A stretch of DNA of 39,457 nucleotides from an archaeon (GTDB lineage: Archaea; Thermoproteota; Nitrososphaeria; Nitrososphaerales; Gagatemarchaeaceae). The first letter of the stretch is position 1; each line of letters starts with the position of its first letter. The notes beneath the pieces are model-generated. The model was not told the origin of the DNA and ran no database searches. It saw nothing but the letters and a program-made list of their open reading frames with translations. This document shows positions 15,647 to 22,697 of the stretch, in pieces. The translations under genes were made by a program, and so were the position numbers. The stretch lies in NCBI GenBank assembly GCA_021851265.1, contig JAJZIG010000004.1, forward strand, positions 1-39,457, in the 5' to 3' direction.

Positions 15647-15998
15647 CTGGATGTCTACGACGCAATCTCGACCAAGCTCGACGCGAGGGAGTCCGCCGCA
15701 AGGCACGCAGCTGGCGGCCAGCGACCCCTGTCGGCCCCATGCTCTTGGGACCAGCGCGTGACCTCCAGCAGGCAACCAAACATCGTTTCCAGGAGCGGCT
15801 CTGACCACGGCGTGGGATGCGCCGAAGCGAGGGCGGTACAGAGACTACGCGCGTCTACTTCCTAGCGGACCGCATAGTATGCGGAGTTGGGAACAGCGGT
15901 GGATCATCTCGAAGCTAGAGAAATGCCCTGTCCGCCGAGTGCTCCACAATGCACAGGTCGGTCGGAGACTGGTGGACTGACCGCCGATCCGCGTCGGG
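15647..15998 (+). pseudogene. Possible nitroreductase relic; otherwise gene-free stretch
   Basis: Directly after the aldo/keto reductase stop, one frame reads LDVYDAISTKLDARESAARH, which closely resembles the N-terminus of nitroreductase-family proteins (DVYEAIxTKxDxREF). The similarity then disappears, and the remaining 290 bases show no consistent frame. I interpret the stretch as a truncated and degraded nitroreductase, with the FMN-binding remainder missing or scrambled. No start codon is visible. The match is short, so this is a modest-confidence call. Nothing else is seen up to the parB stop codon. Confidence 0.35.
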
Positions 15999-16901
15999 TC
16001 AGGCGTAGCGTTGCTGCCTGAGCCAGGAGTGTATGGCGAGGGTGGCCACAGCTTCCATGGTGGTGTTCCTCTCTTCGGCCGCCTTGCGAAGGCCATCGGC
16101 GACCCTCGGGTCAAGAAGTATCTCCAGCTTGACTGCATGGAGATATGTTGCCTCCTTCTTGATGTCCTCCATGGGACGCTGCGGGGCCATGACAAAATGG
16201 CTGACCACATTCTCTGCCTCGGGACTAGTCAGGGGTGCGATGGTCTCCGCCAGTTCCTTCAATTGCGTCGCCCTCTCCCTTCGGGGAAGCTCTTGGACGG
16301 TGGCCGCCTCTTCGGCACGGTGAAGGAATGTCGCATGCCTCACTGGCAGGACGCCTTCTTTCCTCTCGCTTGGAAGAGGGGCGTGCTTTACCGTGATGTC
16401 GGCTCTTGTCTCGCGCCTGATCTTCCGTACTACCTCGACTGCGCTTATCCTGTCATCCACATATTTTCTCGACTTGCCCAAGGCCCTGGCGACCTGGTCT
16501 GATGTACCGTAGGCGCGCGGGTTCGCCTTCTTCAGAGCTAGGATTGCATCATACTCCTCCTCGGGTTCGATTTCTTTTCTCTGTATGTTCTCGACTAGGG
16601 AGACTATGATTGCTTCCTCGTCAGTCATGGGCCTGACTATCGACGGGATTTTCTTGAGCCCCGCAATCTTCGATGCTTCAAACCGCCGCGACCCGACGAT
16701 CAGCTCATATCTTCCGCCGATGGGGCGGACGAGGACCGGTTCAAGAACCCCCTTCTCCTTCACCGAGTCTACTAGGTCTCCCACGTCTCCAGGGGACCTA
16801 CGGACATTGGTTTTCCCGACGAAGAGCTTCGATATCTCGACCGACATTATGCTCCCAGTTTGCTCCTTCCAGTTCTCCTGAGCTGAACTGAACTTCACCA
16901 T
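15999..16901 (-). CDS. parB: ParB/RepB/Spo0J family protein
   Basis: This 300-residue protein has the ParB N-terminal CTP-binding domain: an opening ISKLFVGKTNVRR, the GxRRxxA motif as GSRRFEASKIAGL at about 70-82, and ENIQRKEIEPEEE at about 104-116. It is followed by an HTH (TSDQVARALGKSRKYVDDRISAVEVV). Bacterial relatives bind parS sites and slide on DNA with ParA; archaeal ParB-like proteins are less studied. The C-terminal region ends in a ribbon-helix-helix-like segment (LEILLDPRVADGLRKAAEERNTTMEAVATLAI) rather than the usual ParB dimerisation helix. No parA is adjacent. It starts at ATG 16901; an ATG 18 codons later (MSVEISKL) is an alternative. Confidence 0.82.
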   Translation of the reverse strand: MVKFSSAQENWKEQTGSIMSVEISKLFVGKTNVRRSPGDVGDLVDSVKEKGVLEPVLVRPIGGRYELIVGSRRFEASKIAGLKKIPSIVRPMTDEEAIIVSLVENIQRKEIEPEEEYDAILALKKANPRAYGTSDQVARALGKSRKYVDDRISAVEVVRKIRRETRADITVKHAPLPSERKEGVLPVRHATFLHRAEEAATVQELPRRERATQLKELAETIAPLTSPEAENVVSHFVMAPQRPMEDIKKEATYLHAVKLEILLDPRVADGLRKAAEERNTTMEAVATLAIHSWLRQQRYA

Positions 16902-17003
16902 GGAGGTCGAAAATCAGGGGTTTGCGGCTCCTCTTAAGACTATCCAGCCACTCTACACCGGATGGCCTCGGTTTTAATACTCGGGTTCCCCGTTCCCTAG
17001 TTG

Positions 17004-17387
17004 ATGCTCACGAAGGAGGAGATGAAGAAGAAGAGGGCACAGCTGGACCGGGAAGCGGTGAACGTCTGCTTCCTCAAAGGGACTGAAGCACCTTTCACAG
17101 GCAAGTACTGGGACAACCACGATGCCGGGACGTACCACTGCGTGGTCTGTGGCACTTCGCTCTTCAGCTCAGACGCCAAATTCGAGTCTGGCACAGGCTG
17201 GCCCAGCTTCTTCCGGCCGGTCTCCGGCGACATAATCAAGGAAGAGACAGACCACAGCTTTGGGATGGTCAGGACCGAAATTTCATGCGCCAGCTGTGGC
17301 GTCCACTTGGGCCACGTCTTCGACGACGGTCCCAAACCGACCGGACTACGATACTGCATAAACTCGGCAGCCTTGGAATTCAGATAG
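17004..17387 (+). CDS. msrB: Peptide methionine (R)-S-oxide reductase MsrB
   Basis: This enzyme reduces methionine-R-sulfoxide in proteins using thioredoxin. Two CxxC zinc pairs are present (CVVC at about 46-49, CASC at about 95-98), together with the substrate motifs SGTGWPSFF and [10 protein letters not shown]. The catalytic cysteine is in RYCINSAAL at about 118. All family landmarks are present in 127 residues. ATG 17004 is preferred to the TTG one codon upstream; a TATA-like GGTTTTAATAC at about 28 bp upstream supports leaderless expression. It is divergent from parB. The thioredoxin at 6432-6872 is a possible electron donor. Confidence 0.95.
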   Translation: MLTKEEMKKKRAQLDREAVNVCFLKGTEAPFTGKYWDNHDAGTYHCVVCGTSLFSSDAKFESGTGWPSFFRPVSGDIIKEETDHSFGMVRTEISCASCGVHLGHVFDDGPKPTGLRYCINSAALEFR

Positions 17388-17589
17388 GGAATCAGGTGAA
17401 GGCAGGCCGCAGGCACCCCTGACACGGCAACGATCCCCCATTGCGGGCCGGCGGCGGCCGTCTGACGCGTCTCAATCTCTCTAGAGACCCCTAGTTAATT
17501 GGTTTGACAATCAGCGAATAAGCGTCGAAGAATTCATCGGCAGTTAACGATGTAGATAACCAGAGACGGCACCACTGAGCCTGGCTAAA

Positions 17590-17603
17590 TTTGGTTAACC
17601 AAA
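17590..17603. repeat. Perfect 14-bp palindrome
   Basis: TTTGGTTAACCAAA reads identically on both strands. It sits in the 278-bp intergenic space between msrB and the HExxE protein. Related GTTAA/TAACC words occur nearby (about 17513, 17542 and 17557). It looks like an operator, but no regulator can be assigned. Confidence 0.5.
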
Positions 17604-17665
17604 AAGGGATGCCGTTTTGACAGCCTATCCCTTAGGGTCGTTGCACGGGGGATTTTCTGGCGAAC

Positions 17666-18208
17666 ATGTCTTCCCAAGGCTTGCGACGTCCTTCGATTCG
17701 CTCCGGCGGGCTCGTCCGCAGAGAGTCCCCTGCCACACTCCATGACCGGAGCCTTAGGAAGACGGGGAACATTCGCCCGATTTTCACCATCTCACAGGTG
17801 CCGCACAGAAAGCAGAGGTACGAGACGGTTGGCGACTGGATTCCGGGCAAACCTGCCCAGATCAGGGTCAGCAGGATGAGAGATCAGAGGTACGTGTTCC
17901 TGGTGGCTCTGCACGAGATGATTGAGTACGAGCTGTGTAAGATGCACGGCATCTCAGATAAAGAGGTTGTAGCCTTCGACGTCAACTTTGAGGCGGAGCG
18001 CAAGATGAACCTCCACCCGATTGACGCGGAGCCTGGAGACCATCCGAAGGCGCCGTACAGGAACGAGCACGCGTTCGCTACTACAATTGAGATGATGGTA
18101 GCCCAGAAGCTCGGGGTGAGGTGGTCCGATTATGAGAAGACGGTCCTTTCCCTCGGGCCGAAGCCAAAGAAAGTCCTAGTCCGTCCCCGCCTGAGAAGCC
18201 GAAGATAG
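17666..18208 (+). CDS. Putative metalloprotein with HExxE motif, unknown function
   Basis: This 180-residue protein has a conserved-looking core from about residue 40: VPHRKQRYETVGDWI, then YVFLVALHEMIEYELCKMHGI with an HExxE motif, VVAFDVNFEAER, and EPGDHPKAPYRNEHAFATTIEMMVAQKLGVRWSDYE with a further histidine. The helix-embedded HExxE plus downstream EH suggests metal binding of the type seen in small phage- and archaeon-encoded hypothetical proteins. Proteolytic activity is unproven. The first 40 residues are basic and low-complexity, so the real start may be internal, but no ATG or GTG occurs near the core. It is convergent with the cysteine synthase-like gene. Confidence 0.6.
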   Translation: MSSQGLRRPSIRSGGLVRRESPATLHDRSLRKTGNIRPIFTISQVPHRKQRYETVGDWIPGKPAQIRVSRMRDQRYVFLVALHEMIEYELCKMHGISDKEVVAFDVNFEAERKMNLHPIDAEPGDHPKAPYRNEHAFATTIEMMVAQKLGVRWSDYEKTVLSLGPKPKKVLVRPRLRSRR

Positions 18209-18274
18209 TTCCGGTTTGTGGCTGGCGCCCTGCTAAGTTCCCGGCTGCCGACAGATTGCCTTGGCTGGACGGGG

Positions 18275-19816
18275 TCAGTTCGCTGCAATTTGGACGAGGT
18301 CGAACATCTGTTTCCCCTTAGACCCAGGCAGTCCTGATATGCCGCCGACGAGACTCTCAGCAGCTACCCCTTTCCTCTCCAGCACCTTAGCAATCATCAT
18401 CGACGTGCTTCCGCCAATGCACACAAGTAATAGGGGCCTATCGCCATTCTGCAGCAAACCTTCGAATGCTTCAGACGGGTCGGCGCCATTGAGCACCGCC
18501 TGGACGTCCTTGGCGTCAGCCACTTTGATGCTCTTCTCTTCTACGCCTAAAGCCGAAGCGATGACGCTCCTCCCTTCTCCCCTCGGAATGAACGTATTGT
18601 GAACCCACACAACGCCTCCATACTCTTTGATGCTTGAAACGGCCTCGTCTAGCCTGACCTGGTCCCTTCTTCCCCTCTTCGCCACTGCGCTGACCTCTGA
18701 GAGGTACTTGGAAGAGCCGTCAGCCACCATGACAACGAAATTCGTCCCCACCCCAAAGTTCGCCAGCTGCATGGTCGCATAGAGGGCAAGCGCCCCGCTT
18801 TCGCCAACGTCGTACCCTTTCCTGTTCATGAACTCGAAGAATTTGCTCGCCTCCTCGAAGTCTACTTCATGCTCTCCGGCGTAGGAGTTCGGTTCGTAGA
18901 ACTTCAGGCCTAGGGCTTTCTCTCTAGTCCTTATGCCAGCTACGTCTTGGCCAGAAATCGGGAAGATTACCCTCACGCCCTTCCTCCCATATTTGGACCT
19001 GACGTACCTGCTAACACCAGTAGCGGTCCCACCAGTGCCGAACGCGCAGACAAAGTCAGCCTCTCCGAGAGAAACCCCCTTGTCTCGTAACTGCATGTCC
19101 ACCTCCGGTCCGGTCACCGTCCTGTGGACCTCAACGTTCAGGTCGTTCTCATACTGCTCGGTGCAGAATCCTCCATACGCCCTGGCCAGCAGCTTGGCAA
19201 GCCCGATTGCATCTTGCCTTGTGAGCAGGGTTTCAGCTTCTCCTCTGACCCCTTCGAACGCAGCCGGGTCCAGGCCGAGTTCGGCAAGCTGTTGTCTGAC
19301 GCTCGACGCGACTCCCTTCGCGACGGCCAGGTTCGCGTCGCCTCCGAGTCCTGGTGTAGGGCAGATGTCGATATCCAGATTCACGAGCCTGGCCCCACTA
19401 GCACGCAGGCCGTCTACCACGCCCTGCTGCAGCCTCCTTGAGACCAGGACTATGACCTCGAGGCCTAGTCTGCGGAGGGCGCTGAGGGCGAGTCCGAAGT
19501 TACCTGACGTCGCCTCGAACACGGTCTGCCCCTTGGTAAGTCTCCCAGAGGCTATCGCGTCGTGCAAGATGGCGACCGCAGGTCTGACCTTGACCGACCC
19601 TCCATCCAGTTTCGAGTCCATCTTGGCAAACACCCTGACTCCCTTCGCATCCAGTTTGACCCCATATTCTGAGTCGGCACAACTGACGAAGTCGTCAGTC
19701 ACCTCAACCAATGGAGTAGGGTTACCCACCGTTCCTTCCTTCAGCTGGGGGACCCCGCTCATGACCTCTGAATCGAATCTGTTGAGGAGGTCTATATCGA
19801 CAGCTGGTGACGGCAT
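18275..19816 (-). CDS. Cysteine synthase-like PLP enzyme fused to a rhodanese-like domain
   Basis: Residues 30-390 are a fold-type II PLP enzyme of the cysteine synthase/cystathionine beta-synthase group. The PLP lysine is Lys76 in GGSVK, the substrate loop TSGNFG is at 103-108, and the phosphate loop FGTGGTATGVSRY follows around 250. Residues 400-513 look like a rhodanese domain: VVWVHNTFIPRGEGRSVI, then LLLVCIGGSTSMMIAKVLERKG with a candidate persulfide cysteine at about 466, and ESLVGGISGLPG like the rhodanese 'nLeGGi..W' end. The fusion would put sulfur transfer next to cysteine chemistry. It starts at ATG 19816, about 26 bp after an AATTTATAG box. The enzyme domain is secure and the rhodanese call is moderate. 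Confidence 0.8.
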   Translation of the reverse strand: MPSPAVDIDLLNRFDSEVMSGVPQLKEGTVGNPTPLVEVTDDFVSCADSEYGVKLDAKGVRVFAKMDSKLDGGSVKVRPAVAILHDAIASGRLTKGQTVFEATSGNFGLALSALRRLGLEVIVLVSRRLQQGVVDGLRASGARLVNLDIDICPTPGLGGDANLAVAKGVASSVRQQLAELGLDPAAFEGVRGEAETLLTRQDAIGLAKLLARAYGGFCTEQYENDLNVEVHRTVTGPEVDMQLRDKGVSLGEADFVCAFGTGGTATGVSRYVRSKYGRKGVRVIFPISGQDVAGIRTREKALGLKFYEPNSYAGEHEVDFEEASKFFEFMNRKGYDVGESGALALYATMQLANFGVGTNFVVMVADGSSKYLSEVSAVAKRGRRDQVRLDEAVSSIKEYGGVVWVHNTFIPRGEGRSVIASALGVEEKSIKVADAKDVQAVLNGADPSEAFEGLLQNGDRPLLLVCIGGSTSMMIAKVLERKGVAAESLVGGISGLPGSKGKQMFDLVQIAAN

Positions 19817-19935
19817 TAATCTGATGGCTTCGCGCCGCCGCTATAAATTACATGTGTTGCTTTGAGCTGTCCAGAGATCCCTTCCGGGCCTGATTTTCAC
19901 CATTGCATGAAGTTCTACTACACGTAAGGACTCTG

Positions 19936-20394
19936 CTACGACTCTCCGTTCTCGCTCGGTTCTCTATGGAACTTGTCGGGAGGGCCCAAATACAGATTGG
20001 TGGGGAATACCTTCGGGAGCACATACCTGATGTGCGGGTACCCCCTCTTGTCGTGGTAGATGTCAGAACCAATTTCGCCGTTCCTGAACGCGCTCTCGAA
20101 CTTCTTCCAGTCTTGATTGTGGATAGCCTGGAAGATGGGGAGGAGATACTCCTTATCGAACGCCGCGAGGTCGTCAGTGTACTTCGGCCTCGTCACCTTC
20201 GCGGTCCGGAAAGACGTCCTCACCTGGTTCAGATGATGGGCAGCCAGTTTCCAGTTGCCTCCCTTCGCAGCGTAGTAGGTCTGCGTGAACCTATCCCCTG
20301 CTTCCTTCATGAGGGCTGCCATCCCAGGCTGGATTGCCGCGAGCTGGTCGATGGTGATTTCACCGTGGGGGGTCTTAGCCTTGATTTCGCTCAC
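19936..20394 (-). CDS. Hypothetical helical protein
   Basis: This 152-residue soluble protein is mostly alpha-helical: AIQPGMAALMKEAGDRFTQTYYAAKGGNWKLAAHHLNQVRTSF, then DDLAAFDKEYLLPIFQAI and WKKFESAFRNG. It ends in a distinctive GYPHIRYVLP and LYLGPPDKF. The helix spacing recalls four-helix cytochrome c' folds, but there is no CxxCH haem site, so haem binding is unlikely. It starts at GTG 20394, with a TATA-like TTGAATAG about 27 bp upstream and a 14-bp palindrome just beyond that. Related proteins are, to my recollection, scattered in bacteria without a known role. No function is assigned. Confidence 0.6.
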   Translation of the reverse strand: MSEIKAKTPHGEITIDQLAAIQPGMAALMKEAGDRFTQTYYAAKGGNWKLAAHHLNQVRTSFRTAKVTRPKYTDDLAAFDKEYLLPIFQAIHNQDWKKFESAFRNGEIGSDIYHDKRGYPHIRYVLPKVFPTNLYLGPPDKFHREPSENGES

Positions 20395-20430
20395 AGGTGA
20401 CGCCTCTCCGGGCCCCCCTATTCAATCCAG

Positions 20431-20444
20431 CTAGGTCGACCTAG
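20431..20444. repeat. Perfect 14-bp palindrome upstream of the 152-residue protein
   Basis: CTAGGTCGACCTAG is self-complementary. It lies just upstream of the predicted TATA-like element for the gene starting at 20394, the position where archaeal activators often bind. Confidence 0.5.
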
Positions 20445-20483
20445 AAAGGAGGTCGGAGGGGAGGTAGGGGCTCCCTGGGGCTC

Positions 20484-20510
20484 CCCGGCTGAGGGAAGCC
20501 GGGTTCCCTC
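20484..20510. repeat. Two overlapping, mutually exclusive hairpins
   Basis: CCCGGCT (20484-20490) pairs with AGCCGGG (20497-20503), while GAGGGAA (20491-20497) can instead pair with TTCCCTC (20504-20510). The loop of the first hairpin is an arm of the second. A direct repeat GGGGCTCCC (20467-20475 and 20477-20485) precedes them. The sequence lies between the relic htrA gene and the 152-residue gene. Confidence 0.4.
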
Positions 20511-20565
20511 GGGAAAGACGCCTGGGCGTTGTCGAGCCTCACGCTTCAGACTCCTTCGGTGTCAT

Positions 20566-20990
20566 CTACAGCTCGACGACCTTCTCAGCCCTCAAGATGA
20601 GTCTCATTTCCCTCCTGACCACGTCACCCTCGAGCGCCTGGTACAGGGAGTACTCGTCGGTAGCCTTCGCCTCGCCGAGGCTCCGTAAGATGTCTCCCGA
20701 GGCCACGCCTGCGGCTCTGGCAGGGGACCCGGGGTCCACAGACGTGACTGGACGCCCCTCGCCATGGCTTACCTCTGCCGATCTAGACAATTCTTGCGGG
20801 AACTCTATGGCTTCGACCATCACTCCAAGGTATCCCGTTTTCATTCCGCTTCCCTTCGATAACCTGGCCACATTCTTCTCCCCGCGCCTACGCTCACTAC
20901 CGACTGCGGGACACGTTCTGCAAGCGCCGTCACAGCGTCAGAGAACGACTGCAACAACAGAATCTCTTCGTTCTCTCTGTCCAGAGTCAT
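20566..20990 (-). pseudogene. HtrA/DegP-type protease relic lacking the protease domain
   Basis: Two frames on the minus strand belong together. From ATG 20990 the first gives MTLDRENEEILLLQSFSDAV, then LAERVPQSVVSVGAGRR, the usual N-terminus of archaeal/bacterial HtrA proteins just before the trypsin-like domain. It stops at 20841. The second frame, from about 20871 to 20566, gives VARLSKGSGMKTGYLGVMVE, then PVTSVDPGSPARAAGVASGDILRSLG and YSLYQALEGD, a complete PDZ domain as found at the HtrA C-terminus. Everything in between, about 150-200 residues with the His-Asp-Ser triad, is absent. The junction is out of frame. The upstream TGA and an internal ATG overlap as ATGA, so a stand-alone PDZ protein could still be made. 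Confidence 0.6.
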
Positions 20991-21044
20991 AACACACGGT
21001 CTGACGAGCGCGTTACTTGTTGAGCGGGTTCAGAGTGTATCCGG

Positions 21045-21665
21045 TCACATGGCAGTGGGGGCGATGTACCCTAAGCGCGTGAGCGCCGTCTTGTTCCCAG
21101 GCTTCGCGCCGTTGTAGAGCCTCGAAATCCTCCCCATCAGCTGATGGGCTGCACGTATGGCCTTGGGTAGATCTGAGTCCCGAGAGATTTTGGCTTTGAT
21201 GTCGAGCTGATCCGACGAGAACTTCGCGTCGATAAGGGCTGTCCCGTCGTCCGTGACCCACTTCATGACGAATCCGTCTTCAACCTCTGCCATGCCGACC
21301 CACCTGGCATTGTCAAACCATCTCCCTTTCAGCGCGTCCGCAATCTTGCCTGCGCTCGCAGGATAGGGAAGAAACGTGTGGAGTATGGATACGCTCTTTG
21401 AGCCGGCAGCGGCAGCCTTGGGCGGGAGAGGCCCCCTGGCTCTCTCTGCGAGGGTATAGCCTTCTGGAGATCTCACGACCATGCCGCTTTCCTCCAGTCT
21501 TTCCAAGGCCCTGGAGAGCGTCTCCGGGTGCGCCCGGGTGATTCGCCGCAGTCCATCGAAAGTGAAGACGGCGAGCTTTTCGCCCTCTATCGTCCGCAAG
21601 ACCTCGGCGTCTCTCGGATTATCAACACCGTCGCCAACAGCAAGACGGTTCTCGCGGGCCGACAA
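21045..21665 (-). CDS. Winged-helix regulator, TTG start
   Basis: This 206-residue protein has an N-terminal winged helix. The segment DAEVLRTIEGEKLAVFTFDGLRRITRAHPETLSRALERLEESGMVVRSPEGYTLAER is a helix-turn-helix with wing. The C-terminal two thirds contain FDNARWVGMAEVEDGFVMKWVTDDG, a sensor-like alpha/beta region unlike any ligand domain I can name. An upstream in-frame extension to 21821 exists, but the TTG at 21663-21665 is preceded at 5 bases by AAGGAG (21671-21676), the best ribosome binding site here, and by a TATA-like TTTTTTAAGG near 21698. The extension would also overlap the divergent DUF192 gene. The regulatory target is unknown. Confidence 0.7.
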   Translation of the reverse strand: MSARENRLAVGDGVDNPRDAEVLRTIEGEKLAVFTFDGLRRITRAHPETLSRALERLEESGMVVRSPEGYTLAERARGPLPPKAAAAGSKSVSILHTFLPYPASAGKIADALKGRWFDNARWVGMAEVEDGFVMKWVTDDGTALIDAKFSSDQLDIKAKISRDSDLPKAIRAAHQLMGRISRLYNGAKPGNKTALTRLGYIAPTAM

Positions 21666-21793
21666 AGAATCTCCTTGTTGTTCCCTTCTGGGTCCCTTAA
21701 AAAACAAGCGCGAGTTGAGCCCAATACGTCGGCCCAGCTCTGCTATCCAAGGGCAAAAATAGTCCCTCCGGCGAAACCTCTTTGGTTGTCCGG

Positions 21794-22276
21794 ATGAAAG
21801 GTGTCTTGCTGGTGATAGCACTGCTGGGAGTTTCCGGCATCGTTCTGCTCTCCTACAACTTCTATTCTATGCTTTCTCTGCCGGGAACCGTCACCACCCC
21901 GGTGCCGTCGACCTTCACCGTAAACGGAAGGACGTTCGGTTTCAATTTCACTGCCACGACCCAGGCAGAAAGGGAGTCTGGGCTCATGAACACGAAAGTG
22001 ACTAGAGCCACAACAATGCTCTTCGCATTCCCCACCTCCGGCAAGTGGGCGTTTTGGATGTATGACACCAACACCAGCCTTGACATCATATGGGTAACCG
22101 CGTCAGGCGACTCTGGTCAGGTTGTTTACCTCGTGACGACTGCTCCGCCATGCTACAGCAGCGTGGCCTGCGCCGTCTACAGGCCCACTTCCGGGGCGAA
22201 CTATGTCATCGAAGCCAGAGGGGGATTCGCGGCAGCCAACGGGATAACCATCGGCACTACCATCGAGTTTGGGTGA
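21794..22276 (+). CDS. DUF192 family protein with N-terminal membrane anchor
   Basis: The protein begins with a hydrophobic segment (MKGVLLVIALLGVSGIVLLS) that should act as a signal or membrane anchor, placing the rest outside the cell. The outer domain is DUF192: FNFTATTQAERESGLMNTKV, TTMLFAFPTSGKWAFWMYDTNTSLDIIWVTASG and YVIEARGGFAAANGITIGTTIEF. This matches the family signature of surface/exported proteins of unknown function. Two cysteines (PCYSSVACAVY) could form a disulfide outside the cell. ATG 21794 is chosen over TTG 21782 because it starts the anchor directly. Confidence 0.85.
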   Translation: MKGVLLVIALLGVSGIVLLSYNFYSMLSLPGTVTTPVPSTFTVNGRTFGFNFTATTQAERESGLMNTKVTRATTMLFAFPTSGKWAFWMYDTNTSLDIIWVTASGDSGQVVYLVTTAPPCYSSVACAVYRPTSGANYVIEARGGFAAANGITIGTTIEFG

Positions 22277-22381
22277 GCTGGATTCGTCTGTTTTCCCAAA
22301 TCGTCAAGTGAATTCGACACGCTTTTCTTTTGCCTCAACCGATTCCGCCATGAAGACGTGCAGCCATCTCCTAGGCCTCCA

Positions 22382-22669
22382 ATGAATCGTGCTCAGAAGC
22401 TCAACTGGTACTCGCAACAGCTGATTTCCGAGGCTGAGACCGCAGAGAAAGCAGGAAACGGAGAGCATGCGGTCGCGCAGTATCTTCAGGCGGCGGAGAT
22501 CCTGCTGCTCCTGGCCAAGGTGGAGGCGAGTTATGCTGCTTGGAAGAACTACACTGACAAGGCATCCCTCTGCCAGCGGAAGGCAAGGATGCTGATTGCC
22601 CAGTCGCCGAGCGACACTGGCTGGCATGCCCCCTCGGTCTCTCCCACCGGCGCCTCCCCGCGCTCTTAA
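22382..22669 (+). CDS. Stand-alone MIT-domain protein
   Basis: This 95-residue protein forms a three-helix bundle: NWYSQQLISEAETAEKAGNGEHAVAQYLQAAEILLLLAKVEASYAAWKNYTDKASLCQRKARMLI. The pattern of an EKAGN turn, then A..Y..AAE.LL and a final helix with K.SLCQRKARMLI is that of MIT domains, which in archaea usually form the N-terminus of the CdvC/Vps4 AAA ATPase and bind tails of ESCRT-III (CdvB) proteins. Here no ATPase follows, and a short Ser/Pro tail ends the protein. Its TAA overlaps the TATA-like element of the next gene. A CdvB paralog is encoded 15 kb away. MIT assignment is moderate and ESCRT linkage is inferred. Confidence 0.6.
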   Translation: MNRAQKLNWYSQQLISEAETAEKAGNGEHAVAQYLQAAEILLLLAKVEASYAAWKNYTDKASLCQRKARMLIAQSPSDTGWHAPSVSPTGASPRS

Positions 22670-22697
22670 TATAAGACGGCAAGCCATTTTGTCACTA

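Noticed and set aside
18933-19865. Plus-strand open frame of 310 codons
   Set aside because: It is antisense to the cysteine synthase-like gene, whose active-site motifs are intact, and has Ser/Thr/Pro-rich low-complexity content.
22596-22697. N-terminal extension of the zinc-ribbon/CBS protein
   Set aside because: It would overlap the MIT gene. The TATA-like box at 22664-22676 and the ATG at 22698 directly before the zinc ribbon fit better.
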